Below, in pieces: positions 29,769 to 38,825 of a DNA stretch of 49,959 nucleotides. A model generated the notes under the pieces. The model was not told the DNA's origin, did not search any database, and saw nothing but the letters and a program-made list of their open reading frames with translations. The position numbers and the translations under genes are program-made. The stretch is from Prochloraceae cyanobacterium (GTDB lineage Bacteria; Cyanobacteriota; Cyanobacteriia; Cyanobacteriales; JASJDA01): NCBI GenBank assembly GCA_030065265.1, contig JASJCW010000002.1, positions 1 through 49,959 of the forward strand. The letters are read 5' to 3'. How positions within the stretch are numbered: the stretch's first letter is position 1; every line of letters starts with the position of its first letter.

Positions 29769-31187
29769 TTAGCGATCGAGCTTTTGAACTTTGATAGCTT
29801 CTTTCCAAGTTAATTTAACTTTTCTGGTTTCGAGATCGATTAAATAAATTCTCGGTTCGATCGCGCTAACATTGTAACTGTGGGAATTAGATCTTTTATT
29901 TCCCCAAACCATAACTAAATCTTTTCCTGAAGAAATTAACTGTAATCCGTAGCTATTGTAAGAATTTGGCACTCCAATTAAAGCTGGATCTGAAAAGTTA
30001 AGAATATCTATTACTGCGCCGTTACTATTAAATTTGTATAGTGTTAAATAATTGCGATCTCGGTTTTGATTGCTATTTGCTCGCACAGCATAAATACTAT
30101 CGTCTTCAGGGTGATAAACAATAGAAGTAAAACCATTAACATTTAAATTAATTTTATTCCACTGGCGAGTATTTAAAGAATAAGCATAAAGAGAACCTCT
30201 ATTGCTGCGATCGTAAATTAATAAACGGTTTCTTTTCGTGTCGAAGGTAATTCCGTTTAAATAACTTCGTTTATTATTGTAATTTGGAATTGCAATTTGT
30301 CTAGTTTGTTTAGTATTTAAATCTATTTCAACTAAATTGCGACCGCTTTCAATCCCGTAATATTTATTATTAGTTGGGCTGTAAGTAATTTGAAAGATGT
30401 TGTTCAGGGGAACGAGGTTGTTTAAATCCGGCCCTCGATTGAGGGAATAATTTCCAAAAGAAGTTAAACTATCTATGCGATACAATCCTTGAAAAGTCAT
30501 TTTAGGTAGACTGCAAGGATGGGCAATTTGTGGATAATCGAGCGAAAAAACGCGCTCTTTTTCTACATCGTCGATCTCAAAAGGGCGATCGAAATTAGCA
30601 AGTCGAGCAGTTTGAAAACTAGATATTTCTAAACCAGTATTTTGATATAATCGACGAACAAAACTTGGAAAATTATTCGCGTAGATAGAGCGCGGTGCGT
30701 TGAAATATCTACTACCATATGCACCATAATCGGCTTTTTTTAGAGGAATATTGCTGCTAACTCCAGTAACATTTTGTTCTTGATTGCCACCGAAAATTAT
30801 TTCGCTAATTTCTGTTCCTTCAGTTACTTTGATTTGCCAATTTACGGGATAATATGCACTTAGAAATAGGATTACTTTTTTACCAGGGCGATCGACAGTT
30901 ACAGATGCTCTACCTCGATTAGATTTATCTCCAGTTATTTTAAAGCCTCGCTCGATACTAATAACGTGTAATTCTGGTGAATATTGTTCTGTTCGATCGG
31001 GATAAATGTAGGGATTTTCCCTCTTTTCAATCAATTTACGATAACGTTCTAAATTTGCCTGGCTGTTTTGTTCGGCGATAACTTTGCTATTATTACTTTG
31101 ATAAGAATTTTTGACTAAGGTATAGGAAATACTGCCAAGGCACAAACCTGTAAGAAATACAGTTGCCAAGTGAATTTTAGTTTTCAT
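29769..31187 (-). CDS. Exported hypothetical protein with beta-propeller-like repeats
   Basis: N-terminal signal/anchor (LATVFLTGLCLGSISYTL); repeated strands such as NKYYGIESGRNLVEIDLNTKQTRQIAIPN and NRLLIYDRSNRGSLYAYSLNTRQWNKINL. Confidence 0.7.
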   Translation of the reverse strand: MKTKIHLATVFLTGLCLGSISYTLVKNSYQSNNSKVIAEQNSQANLERYRKLIEKRENPYIYPDRTEQYSPELHVISIERGFKITGDKSNRGRASVTVDRPGKKVILFLSAYYPVNWQIKVTEGTEISEIIFGGNQEQNVTGVSSNIPLKKADYGAYGSRYFNAPRSIYANNFPSFVRRLYQNTGLEISSFQTARLANFDRPFEIDDVEKERVFSLDYPQIAHPCSLPKMTFQGLYRIDSLTSFGNYSLNRGPDLNNLVPLNNIFQITYSPTNNKYYGIESGRNLVEIDLNTKQTRQIAIPNYNNKRSYLNGITFDTKRNRLLIYDRSNRGSLYAYSLNTRQWNKINLNVNGFTSIVYHPEDDSIYAVRANSNQNRDRNYLTLYKFNSNGAVIDILNFSDPALIGVPNSYNSYGLQLISSGKDLVMVWGNKRSNSHSYNVSAIEPRIYLIDLETRKVKLTWKEAIKVQKLDR

Positions 31188-31312
31188 GATTTTATTTATT
31201 TAATTAATTTTGTGGAGAAAATTTTAACGTAACGCAGCACAATTTTTAACGGAAATAAGCCGGCTCTTTTATCTCCTTTTTCCTCATGTTCTATATTATA
31301 AGCACTAAAATA

Positions 31313-31334
31313 TACCGTGTCGATAGACACGGTA
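31313..31334 (-). terminator. Hairpin downstream of the FAD monooxygenase gene
   Basis: TACCGTGTC-GATA-GACACGGTA perfect 9-bp stem; minus strand continues TATTTTAG. Confidence 0.5.
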
Positions 31335-31383
31335 ATTCGATTTATTAAACGATCGAGATGTTTTTAGAAAACGACTTGACTAT

Positions 31384-32631
31384 CTATGATTTAATTGATA
31401 GTTCTGGCCTGCGACCTTTCAAACCAGTCATTACTTTTAATGCAAAAATTTTTAGCGGAGGTAAATAATTAGCCACCCACAAACCTAAACGTCTCAACAA
31501 TACTAAAGGTAAAAAATTGTTAGAAAACATTCGATTCAGGGAGTCAGTAAGGGCTAAAATTGCTAAATTTTCTAATTTGCGCCAATTTTCATATCTTTTT
31601 AGCACTTTTAAATCGCCGATATCTTCGCCTCGTTCTTTGGCTCGAGACAATACTTGAGCTAGAGCAGCAGCATCCCTTATTCCTAAGTTTAAACCTTGTC
31701 CGCCCAAAGGATGACAGCAATGTGCAGCATCTCCGACTAAAGCCAATCTAGATTTAGTGTAGCGATCGCTTTGCATTAATTTAACCGGAAACACCAGGCG
31801 ATCGCTGTCTAATTCGATCTTGCCTAACAATCCTCCAGTGTGATACTCTAATTTGGCAATAAACTCCTGCTCATCTAATTCTTGGATTTCTTTTGCTCTT
31901 TGGTGGGGTGCAGTCCAAACGATTTGACATCTGTTCCCTGGTAAAGGCAAGATTCCCATCGGCCCGGTCGGCCAAAATCGCTCGAAAGCAGTATCGTTAG
32001 TTTCGGCATTGTGTTTAATCGTGAAAGTGACGCAAGACTGCCAATATTTCCAACCTCGAGTGGTAATTCCTGCTGCTTCGCGGATCGGGGATTTCGGCCC
32101 GTCTGCACCGACAACCAATTTGGCTTTAATCTGACGGATTTCTTGGCCTATTTCTACTGTTACTTCTGCGCCAGAATTTTGATAGTCGATCGCGATCGCC
32201 TTAGCCGGACACAACCAAGTGACATTTTCGCAGCGATCGACGAATTCGTGCAAAGATTCTAAGACTGTTTGATGCTGTGCGACGTAACCGAGATAGTCTT
32301 CTTGTAAGTCTTTAGTTTGGAATTTGATTACTTGAGAATAATCGGCATCTGACAGTCTCACGCGGCGATACTTGCCAATCTGAGGTAATATTTTATCCCA
32401 GACTCCAACCCCGTCTAAAATGCGACTAGAAAGAATTGAAAGGGCATAAGCTCTTTTTCTTGCTGCTGTTACTTCTTTTGGGTTAGCTTCGACAATCGCG
32501 ATTCTTAACCCGGAATCTTTTAAGGCTGCAGCTAGGGTTACTCCAGTTATACCGCCGCCGACAATAACCAGATCGCAATCGCAATCTATTTTACGATCTT
32601 GTTTAGTATTGTTTTTCTGTGCCAGTGCCAT
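31384..32631 (-). CDS. UbiH/Coq6-family FAD-dependent hydroxylase
   Basis: DLVIVGGGITGVTLAAALKDSGLRIAIVEA, LVVGADGPKSPIREAAGI, ALVGDAAHCCHPLGGQGLNLGIRDAAALAQ. Confidence 0.93.
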   Translation of the reverse strand: MALAQKNNTKQDRKIDCDCDLVIVGGGITGVTLAAALKDSGLRIAIVEANPKEVTAARKRAYALSILSSRILDGVGVWDKILPQIGKYRRVRLSDADYSQVIKFQTKDLQEDYLGYVAQHQTVLESLHEFVDRCENVTWLCPAKAIAIDYQNSGAEVTVEIGQEIRQIKAKLVVGADGPKSPIREAAGITTRGWKYWQSCVTFTIKHNAETNDTAFERFWPTGPMGILPLPGNRCQIVWTAPHQRAKEIQELDEQEFIAKLEYHTGGLLGKIELDSDRLVFPVKLMQSDRYTKSRLALVGDAAHCCHPLGGQGLNLGIRDAAALAQVLSRAKERGEDIGDLKVLKRYENWRKLENLAILALTDSLNRMFSNNFLPLVLLRRLGLWVANYLPPLKIFALKVMTGLKGRRPELSIKS

Positions 32632-32733
32632 TTTTTAGCTTTTCTTAAGATTAGGAAACAAAAATTCATTATTCCTAATTCTTACGCAAAATTACGAGCA
32701 GATTCAAGGGAAGTATTTGGAAATATAGATTAA

Positions 32734-32919
32734 TTACTGACCGAACTCAACTCTAGCTTGTTCGACAATATCGATGGTGACTTCGTTTAAATTAGCAGCA
32801 CGAGCTAGTTGTTCGATTCTTTGTCTGGCTTGAGGACGAGCAAAGAAAGGAATATTTTTCAGTTTAGCTTTCGCTTGAGGTGTCCAGCGCAGGGTATCGG
32901 TAAAATCAAAATCCTTCAT
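32734..32919 (-). CDS. PCP_red-domain small protein (resembles C-terminal domain of ChlB)
   Basis: [51 protein letters not shown]. Confidence 0.85.
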   Translation of the reverse strand: MKDFDFTDTLRWTPQAKAKLKNIPFFARPQARQRIEQLARAANLNEVTIDIVEQARVEFGQ

Positions 32920-33216
32920 AATATTTACACCCTCATTTATTTCTTTTTATCTTACAAATTTTTTGTCTTGATGCTAACCCAAAAATATTAAGATAGTTGT
33001 AGCGATCGCGTAAATTAAACAATATCAAGCTTGCAAATAAATTCTTTTTTTATTCAATATCCTGCTTCGATCTCAAGGTATTCTATTTAAAGTAGTTTGT
33101 AATTCGCGATCGTTTATTTTTGCCAACATCTCGATCTTAAAAATAAGATAGTAATATCGATCTATCTAGAAGGATTTTCGGGACTAAATTCACTTCATCC
33201 TGCAATAAAAAGTTTT

Positions 33217-34074
33217 TCAAAGTTCGCCGGATTGACGCTCTGTTGTTTCCCAAGCAATCATTGCTTTTTTTCGTTCTGCACCCCAACGGTATTGGCCCGA
33301 AACTCCAGTTTTTCTAATTACCCGATGACAAGGAATTAGATAGCCAATTGGATTTTTGGCGATCGCCGAAGCGACTGCTCTTGTGGCCCGATCGTTGTCG
33401 ATCGCTCGAGCTATTCGTTCGTAAGTTACGAGGTTACCTTGGGGAATTTTTAACAATGCACGCCAAACTTTCACTTGAAATTGAGTGCCAACTACAAATG
33501 CTTTCAAGCCTTTAACTGAAGAACTGGAACGATTGAAAATCTTATTTCCCAAATTCTCTACAAAATCGCGATCCCAGGTTAATTTAGAATGAGGCCAATC
33601 CTCGCTCAAAAGAGATGCTGCTATTTTAGGATCGCGACTAGCTTGGAAAGATAAATGACAGATACCTCGATGATTTGCTGCAATGAGACAGTTGCCAAAA
33701 GGGGAATCAATAAATCCTACTTTAACAGTCCAACCGGCCCCTTGCTTTTTAATTTCTCCAGGAGTTGCTGCTTCTAAAGTGAGACACAAATCGTGCAAAC
33801 GACTCGGACTGGATAAACCGATCTCTAAGGAGGTTTCAAGTACCGAAGATCCTTGTAACAGCATTTGTTTGGCACGTGCTACCGTTAGCGATTTAAGAAA
33901 GGCTTTTGGGGTAATTCCAGCCCACTCTAAAAAAAGCCGATGAAAATGATAGGGGCTAAGTCCGACCTTTTCAGCCAATTCTTCTAAGTCAGGTTGGGCA
34001 GTAACATTTTCTTCTATGTACTTTATGACCAAAGCAATTCTTTGATAATTTTTCATAGTTTGAATGTTATCCAA
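33217..34074 (-). CDS. AraC-type HTH + methylated-DNA-[protein]-cysteine S-methyltransferase (Ada-like)
   Basis: HTH LEELAEKVGLSPYHFHRLFLEWAGITPKAFL; Ogt active site NPIGYLIPCHRVIRKTG. Confidence 0.93.
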   Translation of the reverse strand: MDNIQTMKNYQRIALVIKYIEENVTAQPDLEELAEKVGLSPYHFHRLFLEWAGITPKAFLKSLTVARAKQMLLQGSSVLETSLEIGLSSPSRLHDLCLTLEAATPGEIKKQGAGWTVKVGFIDSPFGNCLIAANHRGICHLSFQASRDPKIAASLLSEDWPHSKLTWDRDFVENLGNKIFNRSSSSVKGLKAFVVGTQFQVKVWRALLKIPQGNLVTYERIARAIDNDRATRAVASAIAKNPIGYLIPCHRVIRKTGVSGQYRWGAERKKAMIAWETTERQSGEL

Positions 34075-34511
34075 ACCGTTCGAGTTTAGTCCACCCGATT
34101 CTTGCGATTTTGCTAAATTATGTTGAAGTAGTTTTTTTTAATTCCAGTTTCAAGTTTTTAAGATCGGAGCGAAAAAATTAAGAGCAAGGTAAATCTAGCT
34201 AAAAAGATTTCTTAAATTTTAAACTTACCCAAAAAATAGATTTAAATAACCAAACTATTTAATTTAATTATTTTTTTCGTTATTAATTTTGCTTTATTTA
34301 GTTTTATAACATGGGGATCGGCTCTTAGTTTATCTCTTAAAGATCCCAGAAGCAATAATTAAAGATTTTGTTAAAGTATTTTTTAGTGAGTTCGACAAGC
34401 TGTCTTTTTTATTCTTATATTTACCTGAAGTAATTTGGGAATTGTAAAATAAACAGATTAATATCAAAAAGAATAGTTAATCCAATTTAAGAAAAATACT
34501 AAACAATTTAT

Positions 34512-36869
34512 ATGTTGCAAACTGCTCTAGTTCGAGAAGAAAAAAATGATAACAATAATAATCGAGCGGCGACACAAATAGCAACTCTCGACGTGACTGG
34601 CATGAAATGTGCCGGATGCGTTAAAGCAGTTGAAAGGCAATTAATCCAAAATAATGGTGTTATTTCTGCTCGCGTCAATTTAATTACAGAAGTAGCAGTC
34701 ATTGAATATCAAGAAGGGGCGATCGAACCAGAAAATATTGCTCAAAAACTGAGTTCAAAAGGTTTTCCGAGTCAAATACGTACTGCTGATAGTGACGAAG
34801 AAGATTTTCCAGCAGCCAAACGCAGGCAAAAAGAAAATCAAGAACAATTAAAAAAATTAATTGTCGCAATAGTATTGTTATTCTTTTCTGCTCTCGGGCA
34901 TATCGAACATATTGGCGGCCCGTCGATACCGATTTTGAATAATATTTGGTTTCATGCCAATTTAGCAACTGTAGCCTTAATATTTCCAGCGCGATCGATA
35001 ATTATAGATGGGGCGCGATCGCTTTGGCACAAAATGCCCAATATGAATACATTAGTCAGTCTGGGAACTTTAAGTGCCTATTTGGCCAGTTGCATTGCCC
35101 TATTTTTCCCCCAACTAGGATGGGAATGCTTTTTTGACGAGCCAGTAATGTTATTGGGATTCGTCATTTTAGGACGTACCTTAGAAGGAAGGGCAAGAAG
35201 TAAAGCCACAAATGCATTAGAATCATTAATTGCCTTAAAGCCAGTTACAGCTAGATTGATCGGCAAACCCAGCATCGACCAAGAAAGCGGCATCGAAATA
35301 CCCGTCAAACAAATTAGAGTAGGAGAATGGGTCAAAGTATTGCCAGGAGAGAAAATTCCCGTTGACGGTATTATAGTAGACGGAATTACTGCGATCGACG
35401 AATCGAGCATCACTGGAGAATCAATACCCGTTGCTAAAAAGATTGGCGATCCGGTAACGGCCGGGACGATCGACCAATCCGGGCCGATCGCAGTTTTAGT
35501 CACTCGCACCGGAAAAGACACCACTCTAGCCAGGATCGTCGCCTCAGTAGAAGACGCGCAAACCCACAAAGCACCAGTACAGCAACTAGCAGATACGGTA
35601 GCTGGCTATTTTGCTTACGGAGTAATCGGTATTGCTATAGTTACATTTCTATTTTGGTACTTTGCCGGAACGCAGATCTGGCCCGAAGTATTAACCGCAG
35701 CAAGCAGCCATAGCGGCGATCGAACTATGATAATGGCAACATCGCCCCTCTTATTGAGCTTAAAAGTCGCGATCGCGGTTTTAGTTGTTGCTTGTCCCTG
35801 CGCTTTAGGTTTGGCAACCCCTACGGCGATTTTAGTCGGTACTGGTGTCGGAGCCGAACATGGCTTATCGATTCGCGGTGGAGATATCTTAGAAACTATT
35901 CACAAATTAAATACAATAGTATTCGACAAAACAGGTACTTTGACCGTTGGCAAACCTGAAATTACCGACTGCATTCCTTTTCAAGACTTAGATGCCGATA
36001 GTTTATTGCAAATAGCCGCAGCAGTTGAAGTCGGTACGAACCATCCTTTAGCAAAAGCGATCGTCACTGCAGCAAAACAAAAAAATCTCGTTTTACCAGA
36101 AACTAGCGGATTTCATACGACCCCGGGATTGGGCGCATCGGCTATAGTAGCAGGAAAAGAGATCTCTTTGGGAAATGCCGAGTGGATCGGGAAAAAAGGC
36201 ATTGCGATCGACCCAAAAATTCAAGATCTGGCCGATGCTTTGGCTAGAGAAGGCAAAACTATCGTCTATGCAGCCAGGGAAATTGAATTAATCGGCTTAA
36301 TCGCCCTCCAAGATATTTTACGGCCCGATGCGAGCGAAACAGTGAAAACTTTACAACAAATGGGTTTAGAAGTAGTATTGCTGAGCGGCGATCGTCAAAT
36401 AGTTACTGAAGCGATCGCATCTAAATTGGGTATCGAGAAATACTTTGCTGCAGTCAAACCTGAAGGTAAAGCAGCAATCATTCAATCCCTACAACAAAAT
36501 AACCAGCAGGTTGTTGCTATGGTAGGAGACGGTATTAACGACGCACCAGCATTAGCTACAGCCGATATTGGGATCTCTCTACATCACAGCACCGATGTGG
36601 CCCGGGACACTGCAGGAATAGTCTTGATGCGAGAAAAATTAACAGATGTAGTCAAGTCGATTCAATTAAGCCAAGCCACGTTTAACAAAATCCGTCAAAA
36701 CTTAATTTGGGCTTTAGGATACAATACATTTGCAATACCCGTTGCTGCTGGCGTATTGTTACCTAGTTTTGGTATCTTACTTTCTCCAGTTGTTGCCGCC
36801 GCTTTGATGGCATCAAGTTCGATATTTGTTGTCACTAATTCTTTGTTACTGCGCCGTCAATTTGACTGA
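34512..36869 (+). CDS. Copper-translocating P1B-type ATPase (CopA/PacS/CtaA family)
   Basis: HMA metal-binding GMKCAGCVKAV, TGESIPV, ACPCALGLATP, VFDKTGTLTVGKPE, HPLA, MVGDGINDAPALA. Confidence 0.96.
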   Translation: MLQTALVREEKNDNNNNRAATQIATLDVTGMKCAGCVKAVERQLIQNNGVISARVNLITEVAVIEYQEGAIEPENIAQKLSSKGFPSQIRTADSDEEDFPAAKRRQKENQEQLKKLIVAIVLLFFSALGHIEHIGGPSIPILNNIWFHANLATVALIFPARSIIIDGARSLWHKMPNMNTLVSLGTLSAYLASCIALFFPQLGWECFFDEPVMLLGFVILGRTLEGRARSKATNALESLIALKPVTARLIGKPSIDQESGIEIPVKQIRVGEWVKVLPGEKIPVDGIIVDGITAIDESSITGESIPVAKKIGDPVTAGTIDQSGPIAVLVTRTGKDTTLARIVASVEDAQTHKAPVQQLADTVAGYFAYGVIGIAIVTFLFWYFAGTQIWPEVLTAASSHSGDRTMIMATSPLLLSLKVAIAVLVVACPCALGLATPTAILVGTGVGAEHGLSIRGGDILETIHKLNTIVFDKTGTLTVGKPEITDCIPFQDLDADSLLQIAAAVEVGTNHPLAKAIVTAAKQKNLVLPETSGFHTTPGLGASAIVAGKEISLGNAEWIGKKGIAIDPKIQDLADALAREGKTIVYAAREIELIGLIALQDILRPDASETVKTLQQMGLEVVLLSGDRQIVTEAIASKLGIEKYFAAVKPEGKAAIIQSLQQNNQQVVAMVGDGINDAPALATADIGISLHHSTDVARDTAGIVLMREKLTDVVKSIQLSQATFNKIRQNLIWALGYNTFAIPVAAGVLLPSFGILLSPVVAAALMASSSIFVVTNSLLLRRQFD

Positions 36870-37097
36870 GATAACTAAAATTAATTAGCTATATTAAGAC
36901 TAGATAAAGCTAAATAAAAAAAAAAAACTAGGGCAATCAGCAAAATAAATCAAAATAAGTCTCAAAAAGCCTCAGTTTTGATATTAGAAAATCGAGGAGA
37001 ATTAGCCGAAAGTAATTAGTTAAGATCTGCTTTAGAAGTAAATATCTAATTGCGATCGCAACAAAAAATCAAAAAAATTAACCGAGCGAGAAAAATA

Positions 37098-37550
37098 ATG
37101 CTAATGACAGCAAAATCCGCAAAATCACTGACCGATCGTTATTTAATTATTAATGACGATAAAGGAAGACAAGAAATAATCCTCGAAAACTCTACCTATT
37201 CCCTCGGTAGAGATATGAGATGCGATATCGTTTTACATTCTCAATTTGTTTCTCGCCGTCACGCTACCTTAATTAAAATAGCTGACTCTGATGGGGGCGA
37301 TCGCTATCGCATTCTTGATGGAGGAACTGATGGTAAAGCTAGTGCCAACGGTTTAATAATTAACGGTCAAAAAGTATCTATTTGGGATTTAGAAGATGGA
37401 GATAAGATATTTTTTGGTTCTCAAGTTTACGCTCTTTACTATCATCGCACTTACGATCGCTTTCCAACCGTTATTCCCGACGATCCTTTTGATATTACTT
37501 TAATCGATCCTTCGATGATAGTTAATGAAATAGAAGAATCCAAAGGATGA
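37098..37550 (+). CDS. FHA-domain protein
   Basis: YSLGRDMRCDIVLHSQFVSRRHATLIKI...DGGTDGKASANGLIINGQKV. ATG at 37098 preferred. Confidence 0.9.
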   Translation: MLMTAKSAKSLTDRYLIINDDKGRQEIILENSTYSLGRDMRCDIVLHSQFVSRRHATLIKIADSDGGDRYRILDGGTDGKASANGLIINGQKVSIWDLEDGDKIFFGSQVYALYYHRTYDRFPTVIPDDPFDITLIDPSMIVNEIEESKG

Positions 37551-38485
37551 ATTTTTTCGCTGAAATTGTTGGACAAACTCGAGCGATCGAATTACTCTCT
37601 TCTGCTGTCAAAAAAGGGCGGATCGCACCGGCCTATTTGTTTGCAGGATCTCCAGGAATTGGCCGATCTTTAACAGCTAAATGTTTTAGCGCAATGTTAT
37701 TGTCTGCAAATGTACCAGACCATAAAATTCCCTTAATTAAAAAAAAAATTAGACTGGGCAACCATCCCGATTTATTATGGGTAGAGCCGAGTTACTTAGA
37801 GCGCGGACAAGTTATTCCCGCATCAATTGCCGAAGCCAACAAACTAAAGCGTCAAGCACCCCCTCAAGTAAGAATCGAGCAAATCAGATCGATTACTCAG
37901 TTCCTCTCGCGACCTCCTCTAGAAGCCAAGCGATCGGTTGTTGTAATTGAAGAAGCACAATTAATGACTGAGGCCGCTGCTAATGCTTTACTTAAAACCC
38001 TCGAAGAACCGGGTAAAGCTACAATCGTTTTAATTGCTTCTGCGCGCTCTTTATTACCTACGATTATTTCGCGCACTCAACAAATCCCTTTTTATCCTCT
38101 TTCTCATTCCGATCTGTCCCGAGTTCTCAAAGCCCAAAATCGAGCAGAAATCTTAAATGACCCTGAAATATTGGCAATGGCTAATGGGAGTCCGGGAGTA
38201 GCGATCGCATCCTTTGCTAGATTAGAAACGATTTCTAAGCAATTACTTAATAAACTTAAAAAGCGTCCGCAAAATTCTTTAGAAGCACTACAATTAGCCA
38301 AAGAAATAAAAGAACAATTAGACTTTCAAGCTCAACTGTGGTTAGTCGACTATCTGCAATATTATTACTGGAATTCTTATTTAGAAAAAAATCTCATCGA
38401 GCAATTAGAAAAAACTCGCCAGTATTTATTAGCTTACGTTCAACCTCGTTTAGCCTGGGAAACAACCTTATTGTCTTTTTGTTAA
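37547..38485 (+). CDS. holB: DNA polymerase III delta' subunit
   Basis: FAEIVGQTRAIELLSSAVKKGRIAPAYLFAGSPGIGRSLTAK...ANALLKTLEEPGKATIVLIA; start overlaps the FHA gene stop (ATGA-type overlap). Confidence 0.9.
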   Translation: MNFFAEIVGQTRAIELLSSAVKKGRIAPAYLFAGSPGIGRSLTAKCFSAMLLSANVPDHKIPLIKKKIRLGNHPDLLWVEPSYLERGQVIPASIAEANKLKRQAPPQVRIEQIRSITQFLSRPPLEAKRSVVVIEEAQLMTEAAANALLKTLEEPGKATIVLIASARSLLPTIISRTQQIPFYPLSHSDLSRVLKAQNRAEILNDPEILAMANGSPGVAIASFARLETISKQLLNKLKKRPQNSLEALQLAKEIKEQLDFQAQLWLVDYLQYYYWNSYLEKNLIEQLEKTRQYLLAYVQPRLAWETTLLSFC

Positions 38486-38825
38486 AAAATCAGAACGGTT
38501 CAATCGAAGGCAAGAGATGACCAGAAAAAATCAGACAATCGGTCGATCGGTGACTGTAAAATTAAATTTTCTCTCTTAAAATCGAGCTAGTTAGATATCT
38601 TTTTTTGCAACAATTGTAATCTTAGAAAATTTAGCCTTAAAAAAATAATATATTTGGCTTGAATTGGGATCGATCGCGTCTAATTTGTATTAAAATTTTT
38701 CCAAGTATGGCAGAAAATAGTAAAAAGAATTAAGATGTCGGTTATTTCAAGCTTTTTATCTGTATGTAATTTCCTAAATTTTAGTTAGATTGCTATACAT
38801 ATTAAAGTTGGCTTGTAAAAATACA

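Noticed and set aside
35078-35569. 163-aa ORF antisense to the Cu ATPase
   Set aside because: The sense frame carries all P-type ATPase motifs; the antisense ORF is a codon-composition by-product.
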